The notes: a model not told the origin generated them from the sequence alone. Numbered from the stretch's first letter, positions 36,901 through 49,332 are shown. The stretch is DNA of 64,000 bases from Liolophura sinensis (GCF_032854445.1 NC_088302.1:12707338-12771337); one strand, 5' to 3'. Made by a program: numbers and translations.

Positions 36901-37111
36901 CAATAGTTATGTCCCTTTTGTGGCGCTGATAAATGTAGCTATACAAGCGTACGTTACGACGTGACAAAGCATGCTTTTCAGTATGTTTATTCTGTTTATG
37001 CTAGTTTCCCACAGTCAAGGAAGCAGTGATGAAATAGATCAAATTCGATTTTTGGTTTCAGATCTGCGCATCTGTGACGGTGTTTTTCTTATGAACAGTA
37101 AGGTTGGTGAC
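33945..37111 (+). repeat. Tandem triplication, unit 2 (3167 bp)
   Basis: Near-identical to unit 1. It is longer by about 145 bp, of which 132 bp are three additional VNTR units; a small insertion near 36,990-37,010 (TTTATGCTAG) accounts for most of the rest. Confidence 0.95.
35143..35758 (+). repeat. 44-bp VNTR, 14 units (in unit 2)
   Basis: Same unit as in 32,119-32,602, with starts from 35,143 to 35,715 at 44-bp steps. One unit has CTTTATCATC in place of CTTCATCATC. The flanking sequence is the same on both sides, so the three extra units are an expansion (or the other copy a contraction). Confidence 0.95.
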
Positions 37112-38017
37112 TAAAACTTGATTTAACCTCTTTAAACCATATCTGCAAACAGTAATGCAGTTGCTTTGTTGACGGGTGGATTTATCTTCCCTGCAAAACA
37201 CTGCTAAAATACTGTCGAAAAAGCTTTCGTTCATTGTTATATTTTACTGATTTAATCGATCGTTATTTCACGCCACATTGATGTTTCTTTTCTCATTTTC
37301 ACCCTTGGGCAAGGTAGCTGAAGAAACCCTGACCAGAGAGTGTTATTAAGTACACTTGGGATCATCGATCAAAGTTTATTCGGCTTTCATGAAACTCCAC
37401 TAAGGAATTGGACCAGCGAAAGTCTTTTAAACGAAATCAGGGGACTTTATCTGCGCAACAGCAATTGTTTTTGGGTATGCGTATTTTTATTGGTGGTGAT
37501 CCCAACGGAAAAGTTCGAGTGTGGACAAACTGGTGTATTGTTCACAATGGTTTCGATATTAAACTAGAATGACGGCGTCAGTTTTCTTAACAGGACTCTA
37601 TGAAGAGATTTGTATATTATATGTTGTCAGGTGTATATTATACACCAGTTATATTGCAACATCTAGAATAAGGCTTCATTAGTACAACACTGCAACTTGA
37701 TAAGGTTCTATAACCCTTTGGATATCAATGTTGTACATCTGCCCGTACAAATGTACTTTGACAGAAACATTTTGAATATTGACAGAGTGATTTTACACGT
37801 TGAAAGAGAACATTTACACATTAAAAGCGATGGTCGTTGGTGACACATAGAAAAGCATAGCTATGATTTTTTTCTGAGAATATATGCACTATCACAAAGC
37901 TGGTGTATGAATATCTATATTCTTCTGGTAGCCATACTTTTTATTCAGCTACTCAGAGAGTATTACCGTCAGCCGGGATAATTGAAATATGGAAATGAAT
38001 AATACGGCAATGCAAGC
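37112..38017 (+). repeat. Tandem triplication, unit 3, truncated
   Basis: It matches units 1 and 2 until GGCAATGCAAG near 38,015, then diverges abruptly, before the VNTR. The ORF equivalent (37,340-37,567) is cut short by a CAG-to-TAG change. Confidence 0.93.
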
Positions 38018-41000
38018 AGTTTTTAACTCTCAGCAATTACTTAGCGGCATTCAGTGTCTGTTGTTTTACTACTGGACAAATATAACTGTCGATGATCGAT
38101 ATTTCATTATGCTTCCATACGTGTCATTGCCACCAATATTCGTCACTTTAGTTTAAACAACGTAGAGTCGTAAGCTCGATTTGTTTTTTCTTTTTATTGT
38201 TTGTCAATCACTCACTGTGGTGACAGGGCTTTCTAACCCAGAAATAATGGGTTGTGGACAAAAAAAATTAACACGCATCGAGTTATGAAATAATTATTGG
38301 CATCTGTTTAATTAATTTCAAGCTAGGTGCAATACATCTTCCTCGCCGTCTACACACATCCGGACTCCGCACCGCTTTCGAAAATTTCAGTCATTTCACT
38401 TGATTGAACAATTTCGTTTTTCAATGTCATATGAAATTCCAGCATGCATTGCTTCAAAAATGCACCCATTAGTAACACAACCCCACGTTGACATACGTCA
38501 ACACAAAAACACAGTTTGTGCAAATCGACAGGCAGTTTAACGGGTACTGGTTTCGAATTACAGAGATTACACCAATACGACCTGATGCAATATGTTAAAA
38601 CAGACATTCTTGTGTTTTACGGTAAAATATCATATTTCATTCACAAATGTTGTTTTATACTGCTGGTGCCAAATTTCTCATACGTAATGGGGTTGTGGAC
38701 AATATAAACTAATAAGCAACAAATGTTTTTCCCGAGAAGATCATGAACTATATAAGAGAGCAAAAAAGCCAACCACAAGGCCCAGGCCAGACCAATTTTC
38801 TAACGTTAAGAGAAATTCCAACTGGTTCCGATCTGAGATACACAATCAATTCCTCGGACTGTGTTCACAAGCACTGAAGATTAATGGTTCGCAGTAAAGA
38901 CACGTTTATCTTGTCACAAATATACTATTTTTTCATTAAATGCGGCTAGAAATAATTGTATGTTTCCCATGTTTTCTTTTCTGTAAATATAGACAAACCA
39001 AGAACTGTTAATAGACAGAAGTAAAAAAAAAATAACATTCACTAACATTGATAGTATGTCAACCATTGTGCTCGTACAGATTAGCTGACGTCAGACTGTG
39101 GGCTCCTCATCCGGAATGCAGCCAGTGCGTAACATCAGTGCATCGCACCTGGTCCTTAGCTATTAGTCACTCCATGTAACGTAGTTGGTGGAGGGGTTAT
39201 AACATCTGCCCTGCTCGTTAGCGGGGTTCTGATTCCGGTAAAGCTTCCTGTTTATGTAGCAGGAATTCATGCTCATGCTCGCACGTTATTTTAAATATTG
39301 TTCGGTGTCGTAGAATCACAGCAGCCCTGCTTGCTCCCTTACATTTGCAATTCTTGCTATACATACAGTTTGAGGTGGAGTTCAAACAGCCACGCCTTCT
39401 ACTGTATGTTGACTGTAACATTAGTAACAATTCTCGCCATGGTTTACACGCCATTTAGTTCTTTTCATTCAACCCATGAAAAAAGAAGACATGATTGTCC
39501 AAATATATAATTATGCGTAATTATCTAAAAATATACAATTCTTTAGAAATTTGGATGGCGTGATTTAATCCCGGAGCATTACGTTAGATAGCTAAATCTT
39601 CTTTAATAAGTGTTCCGGTGGTTAGCTCTGTCAATTGCCTAAGTACTTGAAATAGCTCTTATCATTGTATTACTCTCATAAAAGATTATTAAATATTTTC
39701 ACAAATATTAATGTTACGTCAGAGTTTTCTGCTACTTACAACGTTGTTTATCAAATCCACCTTAGAATTCAAACACAATGCATTTAATTACACTCTAATA
39801 TGCGTAAAATATGAGTAACAACTGTGGTCTGTTACTTCGATATGGAGCTAACTTTGCCTTTCAGAGAGTCGGCCATGACTGCTGTGTACACTCCCCTTGA
39901 TATGGATTATTCGTTGGTTGTGGTCAACAATTAGGTAAATTATCTCATGAGTAACTGAACTGCTGACTCAGTATTTGATATCTGCATCATATTTCAAATA
40001 CTCCAGACCACTGGATATAATTTTCAGCGAGAAACCTGCTGACCGCATCATTGGACTCTTGTCAAAACCTGATAGCAATGATTGGCTTTATTGCACGGGT
40101 GAGAGTACGTGACGACGGCCTTCCAAGCAGGGAGTTATTACTTCAACGTGGACCTCTGTCTTCTTCTACAGGTAATCGCGTTCTTTGAATGCGTAAGGTA
40201 ATATTGGTGGTTTCACCTTTACCTCGAAAATGGTGGTGAATATTTAACCTGGAGACGCGGTCAGATTATACAGCTGACAACACATTATCAGATTCTCATC
40301 AGATGACAGAATTAGAGGTAATCAAGTTTGGCCCTCCAACTTGGTATAAATCAACAGAAGGAAAACAGTATAATACACACAGACTGCAGCATAGAGCGTG
40401 AATCTATAGCTGTGATGATAGTGTGATAGTTGGTAAATGGTCATACATGACCAGTGATACCTGGCCTTGTGTGAATTAATTTTCGCTGTTGTCCACACAA
40501 AATGACATTAAGGAAACTGAGCGCTGCTTAATTCAGACAAGAATCAGAGATTCGGGCAAATTTGTGTGTGAACAGGCTTTTGGAAGGGATGAGTGGTGCA
40601 GGCAAACATATGCCCAACACAATCTCATCTTAGGCCTATGAAGTAAGCTGAACACGCCCCACATCCACCAGCACAACTCTTTCTACACGGTGCCTTTGTG
40701 TCTTTCCTCTCCAGCCTATGGCAGGTAAGCTGATATCTGGCAACTCGATGGACTTGATTTCAGTTTGATACTCGCTGGTCGCACCCAAACTTACCGGCAC
40801 TAAACATAAACGTTCAATTCATGCTCTTCTGAGTTGGATTAGAAGATTAGAAGTTGTTTTCGTACACGGCATTGGAAATGTAGTAAAAACCAAACCAACG
40901 GGTAGGTCACATGACATTTGATTTCATCTCATGAGCCATGAGTGGAAAGGAGATGACAGTTTGAAATCCGCGCCATGTATTTTAAAGGCGATGAATGCCG

Positions 41001-41226
41001 GAATTATAAAATAGCAAAAACAGTCCATCTGGATAAACTATATTTGGAAGTGTAAATTAAGATTTTCTGTGCAGTGCTTCAGGTATGTGCGTGAAGAACG
41101 ACCTTATTTTATATCAGAGAGGATGTCGACGAAAAAGCGTCATTGATGGCTTTGCCTTTCAGCTGTATGTATCCTGGATCTTGGTGTAAAGCGGCGCTCA
41201 ACTTACTCCAAGGTTCCATTTACCCT
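38018..41226. other. Intergenic, no supported gene
   Basis: Short ORFs only. GGTTGTGGACAA-A occurs near 38,250 and 38,690. A weak SINE-like head may lie at 39,185-39,262 (GTTATAACATCTGCC, then GGTTCTGATTCCGG). Positions 40,370-40,460 weakly resemble 4,110-4,195. Confidence 0.4.
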
Positions 41227-41432
41227 GGGGCCTCCGTTACTATGTGGTTAGCGTGCAGCACAATGACTCGGGAGCACCACACCGATGCCGCCGCTGTGAT
41301 TTAACGTCCAGCTCATGCTGTCTTTCTCTATGGTCGTACGTGGCAAGGACTGAGAGCAAACTGCGGATGGTGGTGTTTCCTCTGGGTTCTGCCCGTTTTC
41401 CTCCCAATCAAATAAAGAAATCAAATAAATCA
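41227..41432 (+). mobile_element. SINE family A with internal 3' deletion
   Basis: GGCCTCCGTTACTATGTGG and GGTTAGCGTGCAGCACAATG form the head, then CCAGCTCATGCTGTCTTTCT, GTCGTACGTGGCAAGG and CAAACTGCGGATGGTGG. It jumps from TTTTCCTCCCA to AATCAAATAAA, losing the CCATAAT...CGGCGTAAAACACC part. Confidence 0.88.
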
Positions 41433-42641
41433 GTTTACCAGGCTCTACCTTAGAAGGACAAAGGGGAGGCTAATGGTTAAGCATTAATGGTTACATTTTG
41501 GTTTACAGAAACAAGCAATTCAACCAGTACTAAGCTTATCCGACATCCTTTTCTATCTTAGGTGATACAAATTTTACACTGTATTATATAGTATACTCTC
41601 ATCTAAAAAAGAGAGTACACACTGTCAAACCAGACGCCTGCTGTCAATACCTGTGCGACGATAAGTTATCTGATCAGTATTGCCTATTCGTTTTTCAAGA
41701 CAGCTGAAATGAGCTAAAGCTTCCCTGGTCACCTGAAAGACATTAGTGCACTTCTTTCAAGCGTTCAAAACTAGTGAAACGAACCGCCGCATACATGTAA
41801 CCCACCGTGATAATCCTGCCATGGAAAGTAATGGGATATTTACTACTTAAATAGGTTTGTTATATTCTCAGCAGATAGATTTGTTACCAACACACTTCTT
41901 CCCGAGAATCTTCCCGAATCTTCCTTATTTTCTTCCCGAAGCATTTTACCATCACACATTTCTTACATCTGTTCTTGTGAATTTGAAATTATTCTGACGG
42001 CTAGATGAATCTAAAATGGCCATGGGCACTCGCTGACTTTGAAGAAAAATTCTTTAAAATCTGTTTGAGGAAATGTGGTCATTTGTTTCCACCCATGATT
42101 CCCTTTCCTTTGTGTTCTACATGTCACTAGGGAAGATACCCCTTTTCAAAAGCCACATGCGAATGTCCATAAAATACCAAAAATATCTGTGACACGTATG
42201 GAGGAATAATTTTGATTTGACTTGCATATATTTCCGCAATATTTCCTCTACACGCATAACGATGGAGAGAAAATCCATTAAAACACGTTGAATGAGATAG
42301 GAATTAGTAAATTAATGGGTGCATGCTCCATAAGAATTTACACAGGGAGCAACTGTGAAGCATTCAAAGACGAATCCGTCGAAAAACTGTAGGAGATGGG
42401 ACAGATTGACATTCGGACCGACTTATACATTTATAACTCCATATTATGCGCTAATTATTACATAAGTTATATAATTAAAAATATCCTAGTATGTATACCT
42501 TTTTATTCCATGAAATCGTCACTGTATCACAAATCTATGCCCAAAATAATATGTCAATCAATCATTCTTCGCGGAAATATGCGGGTACAGCATAGGAAAA
42601 CTTCACTCTTTTCCAAGATGACAACGTAGACGGTCTTAAAA

Positions 42642-42899
42642 CCTTCGTGGCCGAGGTGGCTTGCCTCCCAGTGCGGCACAATGGCCCAGCTTGCCTCCCA
42701 ATGTGATCGCTGCGAGTTCAAGTCCAGCTCTTGCTGGCTTCATCTCTGATCGAATGTGGGGAGGTCTTCGAGCACATGCGGATGGTCGTGTGTCCCCCTC
42801 GCGCTCTCCCGTGTATCCTCCCACCATAATGCTGACCGCGGCCGTATAAATAAAACATTCTTTGAGTACGCGTAAAACACCAATTAGATAAAAATTAAA
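42642..42899 (+). mobile_element. SINE family A, full length but diverged
   Basis: CGTGGCCGAGGTGGCTTGCC head, GCTGCGAGTTCAAGTCCAGC, CGGATGGTCGTGTGTCCCCC, ATCCTCCCACCATAATGCTG and ACGCGTAAAACACCAATTAG. The head differs from the other copies. It lies just 97 bp upstream of another full-length copy in the same orientation. Confidence 0.88.
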
Positions 42900-42996
42900 T
42901 GGACGCCCTTACTGTGGAATTATTGGGAATTGATTATTTCGGGAGAGACAAAAGTCCCCGGAACCCCTACACTGAAGGCTACAACAACTATGACTG

Positions 42997-43266
42997 GAGG
43001 CCTCCTGTGGCTCAGTTGGTTAGCGCGTTAGCGCAGCGTAATGACCCAGGAGTCTCTCACCAATGCGGTCGCTCTGAGTTCAAGTCCAGCTCATGCTGGC
43101 TTCCTCTCCGCCCGTACGTGGGAAGTTCTGACAGCAACCTGCGGATTTTCGTGGGTTTCCCCCGGGCTGTGCCCGGTTTCCACCCACCATAATGCTGGCC
43201 GCCGTCGTATAAGTGAAATATTCTTGAGTACGGCGTAAAACACCAATCAAATAAATAAATAAATAA
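42997..43266 (+). mobile_element. SINE family A, full length, with perfect 11-bp target-site duplication
   Basis: Best copy in the window (270 bp). The tRNA-related head has an A box TGGCTCAGTTGG at 43,008-43,019 and a B-box-like GAGTTCAAGTCC at 43,076-43,087, so internal RNA polymerase III promotion is expected. A conserved middle follows, then a 3' domain ending in AAATAAATAAATAAA. AACTATGACTG flanks it at 42,986-42,996 and 43,267-43,277. Confidence 0.95.
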
Positions 43267-43277
43267 AACTATGACTG

Positions 43278-43970
43278 TTGTACCGTACGTCAAACTGCAC
43301 TTTTTCAGTCCCCCCAACAAGACCAATTAGGCACTGTTATTCGCTGCCTGTAAATGCAACACACACTGAGCTATCCGTTAAAGAATTTCAAACGAATATG
43401 CTCCACTTGGTATCTTCCTGCTGTATGTTAACACTAGGAAACCTAACATTCTCTTATGGCGTATCACAAATTCACTGCATCGGGCTACAAATGGTCTTTT
43501 CATAAAGAATACGTATAGTCACGCTAAACAGAATACATCACACATCATGTTATTCGAGCCCCATGATATGTCCGTGAAAAAACCTCTCTTATCAATGGTT
43601 TTAATGTTATTTATTGCGGCGTACCGGTGTAATCCGCATGTTCTCTTGCAGAGAGTGTCGATGGGTACAAAAGGTAAAACTGATACGTGATGACATAAGG
43701 TGAAAAAATTACTTATTATTAGGAAGTCTGTAAAATTGTTTCGACCTGGAAAGTCCATTTTGGTGGACGGCTGGTACACGAATGTCCTTTTTTATTAGAC
43801 TCCTAAATTTGGCCAGAAAATGTGCAAATCTGGAGAATAACGTCAGCGAGAAACGGGAAAATGTTATCTCATCCATCCGTTTTGCGATGGTTATTTTCTC
43901 CTTTTATGTTTAAATTCCCAACTGGACATCTGCCAGTGTCCAAAAACCAAAATGTAAAGGCAACAGAAAT
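43278..43970. other. No supported gene
   Basis: Short ORFs only; nothing recognisable. Confidence 0.4.
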
Positions 43971-43974
43971 ACAT

Positions 43975-44610
43975 AATAACCTTATCCATGTTCTAATTCG
44001 TCAACACAAAACGAACATAAATCATTTGTCATTTCAACGTACACTTTATTATCTTTGGGAATAACCAGTGCACGCGTCCCTCCAGGCGTGCATACATGTG
44101 TGCGACAATGGCAAAATGGTACAGAAATTTATCCAACACAACACTGCTTAACTACAGTACCGGCCTTCTGTCAGCAAGCCTGCACCAGCCAATCCTTGAA
44201 AGAAGAAAGCACCATGTATACCCTACAAAAACAACAAAACATAAAAATTACCGTGCAAGCCAAGAGTTTGACCACTGATTGTCGATGATCATATACTCCA
44301 CTGTGCCATTATATGGTCCAAAGCATTAGCATATTAGTACTGCCTCGCAGTGCTACAAACCACATATTGTGGGCATTCAAACAGCCGCTTAGTAATAGTA
44401 ACCGCTTTAGCACCGATGACCTTTGCCAAATCACAAATATCAGTCACAAATCAATTCAACTGACCACATAGTCTGAATGTCAGTAAACGCTCCCGTAACA
44501 ATAACAATATATTTATGTTCAACACAAACCAATCACTTGTCATTTCAACGCATGCTTTATTGTTTTTAGGAATAACCAGGGCTCACCACGCGCCCTTGGA
44601 TAAACAAGGG
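43975..44610 (+). repeat. Direct repeat pair about 510 bp apart
   Basis: Positions 43,997-44,090 and 44,517-44,610 share TCAACACAAA, ATCA-TTGTCATTTCAACG, CTTTATT-T-TTTGGGAATAACCAG (second copy TTTTAGGAATAACCAG) and a CACGCG-CCCT block. The purpose is unknown; they could be arms or internal repeats of a decayed element. Confidence 0.7.
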
Positions 44611-45879
44611 CAAATTTATGTGAGGTATAGTCTCTGCTGTACCTCACACTGCTCTCTTTAATTATTGTTTATTATACTGGAAGATTTAAGGAAACACTTT
44701 CTCTGGTTTATGTGATCTTTAACATAGCCGTCTTCTGCTCTTTTCCCCGATTTCCAGCGCCAATGACGCTTAAATAATCGATCTTGGATTTTTCACAATT
44801 ACCCACAAAATAAGCATTGTACTACATATTTTCATTTGCAAACGTCAAATTGGAACAACAAATATCAAAACTGACGTTGCAAGACCAGCCGTGGTGTAGA
44901 AATAGCACAATTTTTATGCCATTACACCGCCCAAATCTGATTAAAAAGGTCTTAAACATTTGGTAAACAAGTCTCAAGTCAAACCGAATGGTAACTTTGT
45001 AAAAGTAAAATATTTTAGCAATCTATCTAACACACAGGAAAAACCTTAAATACTTATACTGATTTTGGACAAATATCAAAATGACTTCAGATAAAATATG
45101 AACATATAAGCATGAGCCTACAAATAGGCTAAGGCATAGCGCCAATCCTCAAATTTAATTTTTCTTTTCATTACATGATCGGATACATAACGTAAATCAA
45201 GTATCAAACTTTTCTGAACAGAGACCGATAGGGGATTTATAACATTTATAACTAAATTCTAAAATACAACTATTCCGAAGAAGGTCAGAGATCGCTTGCG
45301 AAACGAAATCTGGATGCTACTGTACTGACAAATTGTCCACAAAATACCTCTTCTCTGGTATGGAATTGAAAGGAATGACATATATCTATTGCTGATGGTA
45401 TTTAATACAAAATCACTCGCTCCGACATAATGCAAATATTGAGGGCTACCAGATAAAACAGTTTTGGAAAGGGACAATTCTTGGGTTCAGCTATCCTCGT
45501 GTTGAAATTAAATTGGTTGCTATCTCCGGTATACTGAAAAGCAACGCCATCGGTTTTTCGCCTTTTTGATGACTAACCACACCACTTTTCATGAAGTGCA
45601 GACAATTTTCGATCGACGTTAGAACAGAACTGATGGGAAAAGATCAGACTGGACGGGCAATTGTAACGGACAGAACCCAAGGTTTTGAGTGCCATCAACT
45701 CCAACATGGTCTGAAATTTCGTGAGAGTCCATGCTGGAAAAATGGGTTTGGCCTCTGACTTTCGATGAGCATACACTTCCAAAACATTTGAATGTCAGTA
45801 AACGCACCAATACCAATAACAAATATAGATATTCCATTGTTTTATTTATTGGACCGCGGCAAGCATTAAAGCGTAAAAG
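44611..45879. other. No supported gene
   Basis: Short ORFs without recognisable domains. Confidence 0.4.
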
Positions 45880-47805
45880 TGACATGGCGGAAAAAAAGGT
45901 TTGGAAGAAAAAAACATTACATGGTGAAAAAAAACATTTTTTTAGAAGAGAAGCCGGGTCCCCGAGATTAAAATTCAAGGTCCGGAGATTACGAGTCTGT
46001 GCCTCGTGTTTACAAGTCGGGGCCCCAAGTTTACAAGTCGGGGCCCTGACATAACAGATCAATCATGAAGATTACGCTATAATCTCATCTACATATAGGA
46101 GCTACTGCCCGATTGTCGTTACCATTATGCTTTTGCAAATTAACTTTTGTCCGCCTTGCAAAGTATACTTTCTCAGTCCCAAAATGTTCTTTTATACGAC
46201 GATGAACGCTAACACAATTTATGGTATAACCTCCAACAATCCGGAATTATCATTTAAGGAAAGAAAATTTAAATATCAAACAAATACTATTTGAAAAGAT
46301 TATGCATTTCCTCGCAGGTGCATGCCATAAAATTCTAATATGTACCTCAAGTTGATATAATATAAATAACGTCAGCGCCAAAACCCGCTGTGGGCGACTC
46401 CATTTTGCCTAAGAACTAGTCCTGAAGTCTTCTGTGTTAGGAAGGGAATTGCCGTCGGAAAGTGTGAAGTGCAGTTCGTACATTTCCGGTAGAACTCTTT
46501 TTCCAAAGAGGCAGCGAGCAGTACAGTTCCTTCTCCCCTTAACGATCGGGAAACCGGAATGTTGGACGTAGGTTCCGAGTTTACACGAACAAGCCGGCAG
46601 TTTTAACAACTCTCATAGGCTGAGAAGCAACACACTCCCAGCGTAAATTACAGGGAGTTAAAGATGAAGGACGCGATGAACTCAGCGATTTATGCCAGCT
46701 TTGCCATTTTCAGACCTTTAGGTGTATGATGAGGAAAAAATCGCAAAATAATGCAGCAGGCACCACAACATAGAAAAAAATGTGCTCTATTCAGCCTATT
46801 GAGTCATTGTTTTAAGTTTTCTTCTCCTTTAATAAAGTAAACATTCAACCAAATAATACGATAAGATTAAAACCATACAGACGTGTGTGACATAAAGTCT
46901 TTGGTACTAACGTATATATATACTGGATCAAGTACATGTATTCGAATAGTGTTTCATATATAGCTGTTGCAGTTGAGATTGAAAGAACTCAAATATGCTT
47001 TATAAAGGCGGGGCTGCACGCTGTACTTTGTACTTACATTTTTACTTACTCCATATATGTCTCTTTGAAATCAGTTTATTTGTAAGGTACTTCGTTGATA
47101 TATAGGGAAATGTATTGCCCGCCTACAGTTGGTCTAAAGCGGTGTGCTCTTTTATTCTTTCAATAGAGGTGGGTCACTGTTTCTGCGTGGACCTAGTCGT
47201 GCCCGTCAAACAAAGTCGTACTTGTAGCCTACATAAAATTCACAAGCACTGCAGCGTGGCAGCTCAGAATTTGTGTTTTTAAATTGATTCGAGTTGACTT
47301 GTGCACGGGGTCATACCCATTGTAATTCTTATTCTTGATTTAAAATAGAAGCTCTTTATCTCATGGTATTTATTTGATTGGTGTTATACGCCTTACTCAA
47401 GAATATTTCACTTATAGCCCGGGGGAAACAGCAGGTTGCTGTCAGACTTTCCCACGAGGAAGCCAGCATGAGGTGGACTTGAACTCACAGCGACCGCATT
47501 GGTGAGAGACTCCTGGGTCATTACGCTGCGCTGTCGCGCTATCCAACTGAGCCACGGAGGCCCCCGTATCTCATGGTAAGACAAAATATAGTCAAAATAT
47601 GTAGTTATCAATGAGACATGCTCGTCTGTGGCTGCCATATTGGCTGTTTGAAGGCAAACGACCTGTGATTGGCCAATTAAGTCGGGGCCCCGGCTTCTAA
47701 ACTCGGGGGTCAAAAAAAGATTTTCTCTTCCCTCAAAATTTTTTTCACCATGTCATTTTTTTTCTCTTCCAAATATTTTAATTTCACCATGCCACGTTTA
47801 CGGCT
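45880..47805. mobile_element. Possible non-autonomous element bounded by long inverted repeats
   Basis: Left arm 45,881-45,970 (GTGACATGGCGG, TTTGGAAGAAAAAAACATTA, CATGGTGAAAAAAAA, GAAGCCGGGTCCCCGAG) pairs with the reverse complement of the right arm 47,670-47,800 (GTGGCATGGTG, TTTGGAAGAGAAAAAAAATG, ACATGGTGAAAAAAA, GAAGCCGGGGCCCCGAC). The interior is about 1.7 kb with a later SINE insertion. No transposase is visible. A GC-richer 200-bp patch at 46,390-46,615 has an open minus-strand frame of 66 codons with no recognised domain. Element identity is inferred; target-site duplications were not established. Confidence 0.5.
47369..47566 (-). mobile_element. SINE family A, reverse orientation, with perfect 12-bp target-site duplication
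   Basis: TTTATTTGATTGGTGTTATA tail, CTCAAGAATATTTCACTTAT, then an internal deletion to CCCGGGGGAAA, then TTGAACTCACAGCGACCGC, ATTGGTGAGAGACTCCTGGG and a complete tRNA-like head ending in CCAACTGAGCCACGGAGGCC. TATCTCATGGTA flanks it at 47,357-47,368 and 47,567-47,578. Confidence 0.95.
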
Positions 47806-48102
47806 CCGTAGTCCTGAGTGTAAGGCGACATCAGCTTTTTGTGCGTTTTGATACCTACTGGTAAAACACACCTGCTTTGTTAGAAATATGTGGCAGCACT
47901 GTGTTTATGAAGACATTATCGCAATACTACTGAAATAAAATCAAAATAACGTTAACTCGTTAATCAAGTAACACTTAACCCAACTCACCCCACACATCAA
48001 CCGGAATTTGCAGTTCTTCTCATGTTGTCAGTTTTCATCATGTCATAAAACACATCCAAATGCCAATAGCACTATACTTAAATTCAAGTTAGATTTATAA
48101 AT

Positions 48103-48228
48103 TCCTTCACTTCATGTTATGTGTTTGCGCAGTGTAAATTCCTTCACGTCATGCCATGTGCTTGCGGATTATGAATTCCTTCACTACATGTTATATGCTT
48201 GTGGATTATAAATTCCTTCACTTAAGAA
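48103..48228 (+). repeat. 37-bp tandem repeat, cluster 1
   Basis: About three to four copies of AAATTCCTTCACTTCATGTT followed by ATGTGCTTGCGGATTATG-type sequence. Confidence 0.8.
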
Positions 48229-48792
48229 ATAATGGCAGGAAGTGCCCATTGCGGCCGAGACCTAAAGAGAAGCCACTAATAGGCCTACTATTCTAACACA
48301 TCGCCCCTTCACATGTATTTTACACTAATTTTCAGTTTTTACTCCCTTTCGATTTTCAACCTGATACCTGTTCACCCCTTTATTTTGATAACACTTCTGT
48401 TGCGTCCGTCGCTCCATAGAAGAGTCCACTTTAAAAAACTACAAGGTCCACATGTCAAGAACCAATGAGAATACCGCATTTCGCACATGATATGTCCACG
48501 CTGGTTCTGTTGGATTAGTTTCAGACATTCCTAAAGTAAGTCTTCGCACGAAGATTTTAGTCCAGAGTGTTGAGATGTGGAAATAAAACTAAGAAGAGAT
48601 CGACAGGCGCCCTAAAGTTAAACACGTTTAAACTGTGTGCCGTATCAACATATGCTCCCTGCTGAACGCTATGACGTTACTCCTCTACAACAGAGTTGGG
48701 TCGCGTGAAAAAATTAACTTCATACACCGTCCGATACATGCAGTCGAAGTCCCATGCTCCTTGTAGTACGTATTTGGCAGATGTATTAGAAT

Positions 48793-48950
48793 ACATGTTA
48801 TATGCTTGCGGATTATGAATTCCTTCACTTCATGTTGTAGGCTATGCTTGCGGATTATAAATTCCTTCACTACATGTCATATGCTTGCGGATTATAAATT
48901 CCTTCACTTCAAGTTATATGTTTGCGGATTACAAATTCCTTCACACCACT
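48793..48950 (+). repeat. 37-bp tandem repeat, cluster 2
   Basis: About four copies of the same unit as at 48,103-48,228 (ATATGCTTGCGGATTATAAA then TTCCTTCACTTCATGTT), same orientation, about 570 bp further on. Confidence 0.82.
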
Positions 48951-49332
48951 TTCATGTTTGCCTTAAGCACGCTCGTTGAGGGGGAAAATCCTGCGCAGAA
49001 TAAAATTATGATTTAATGGTCCGAACATCTCCCTTTAAACACTGGGATTTGAAAGGAAAAGCTCACGCAACTGACATCTTGCTGAACAGTGGAACAAAGA
49101 AGATTATGGTTTAAAAACATGAAAGACAAGGACTCCACCCAAATCAATTCAAACAAGCCGGTATCATTAAAAAACATACCGGTTTCGATACATTTATCAG
49201 TGTTCGTTTGTGTTCATTTCTATGTAATAGGTTGCTCACATATAGACTACACGGAAAAACGGAAAACGAAAACGTTTTCATTAATATATTGATTGACTGA
49301 TTAATTAGGAGACTGACAGACTGCCTGACTGG

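Noticed and set aside
42899-43192. 97-codon ORF over the SINE pair
   Set aside because: It runs from one SINE into the next; the sequence is the SINE tRNA-like head, not protein-coding.
46409-46609. Minus-strand 66-codon ORF as an exon
   Set aside because: The nearest acceptor-like site (TTGCTTCTCAG) places a stop in this frame, and no homology is recognised.
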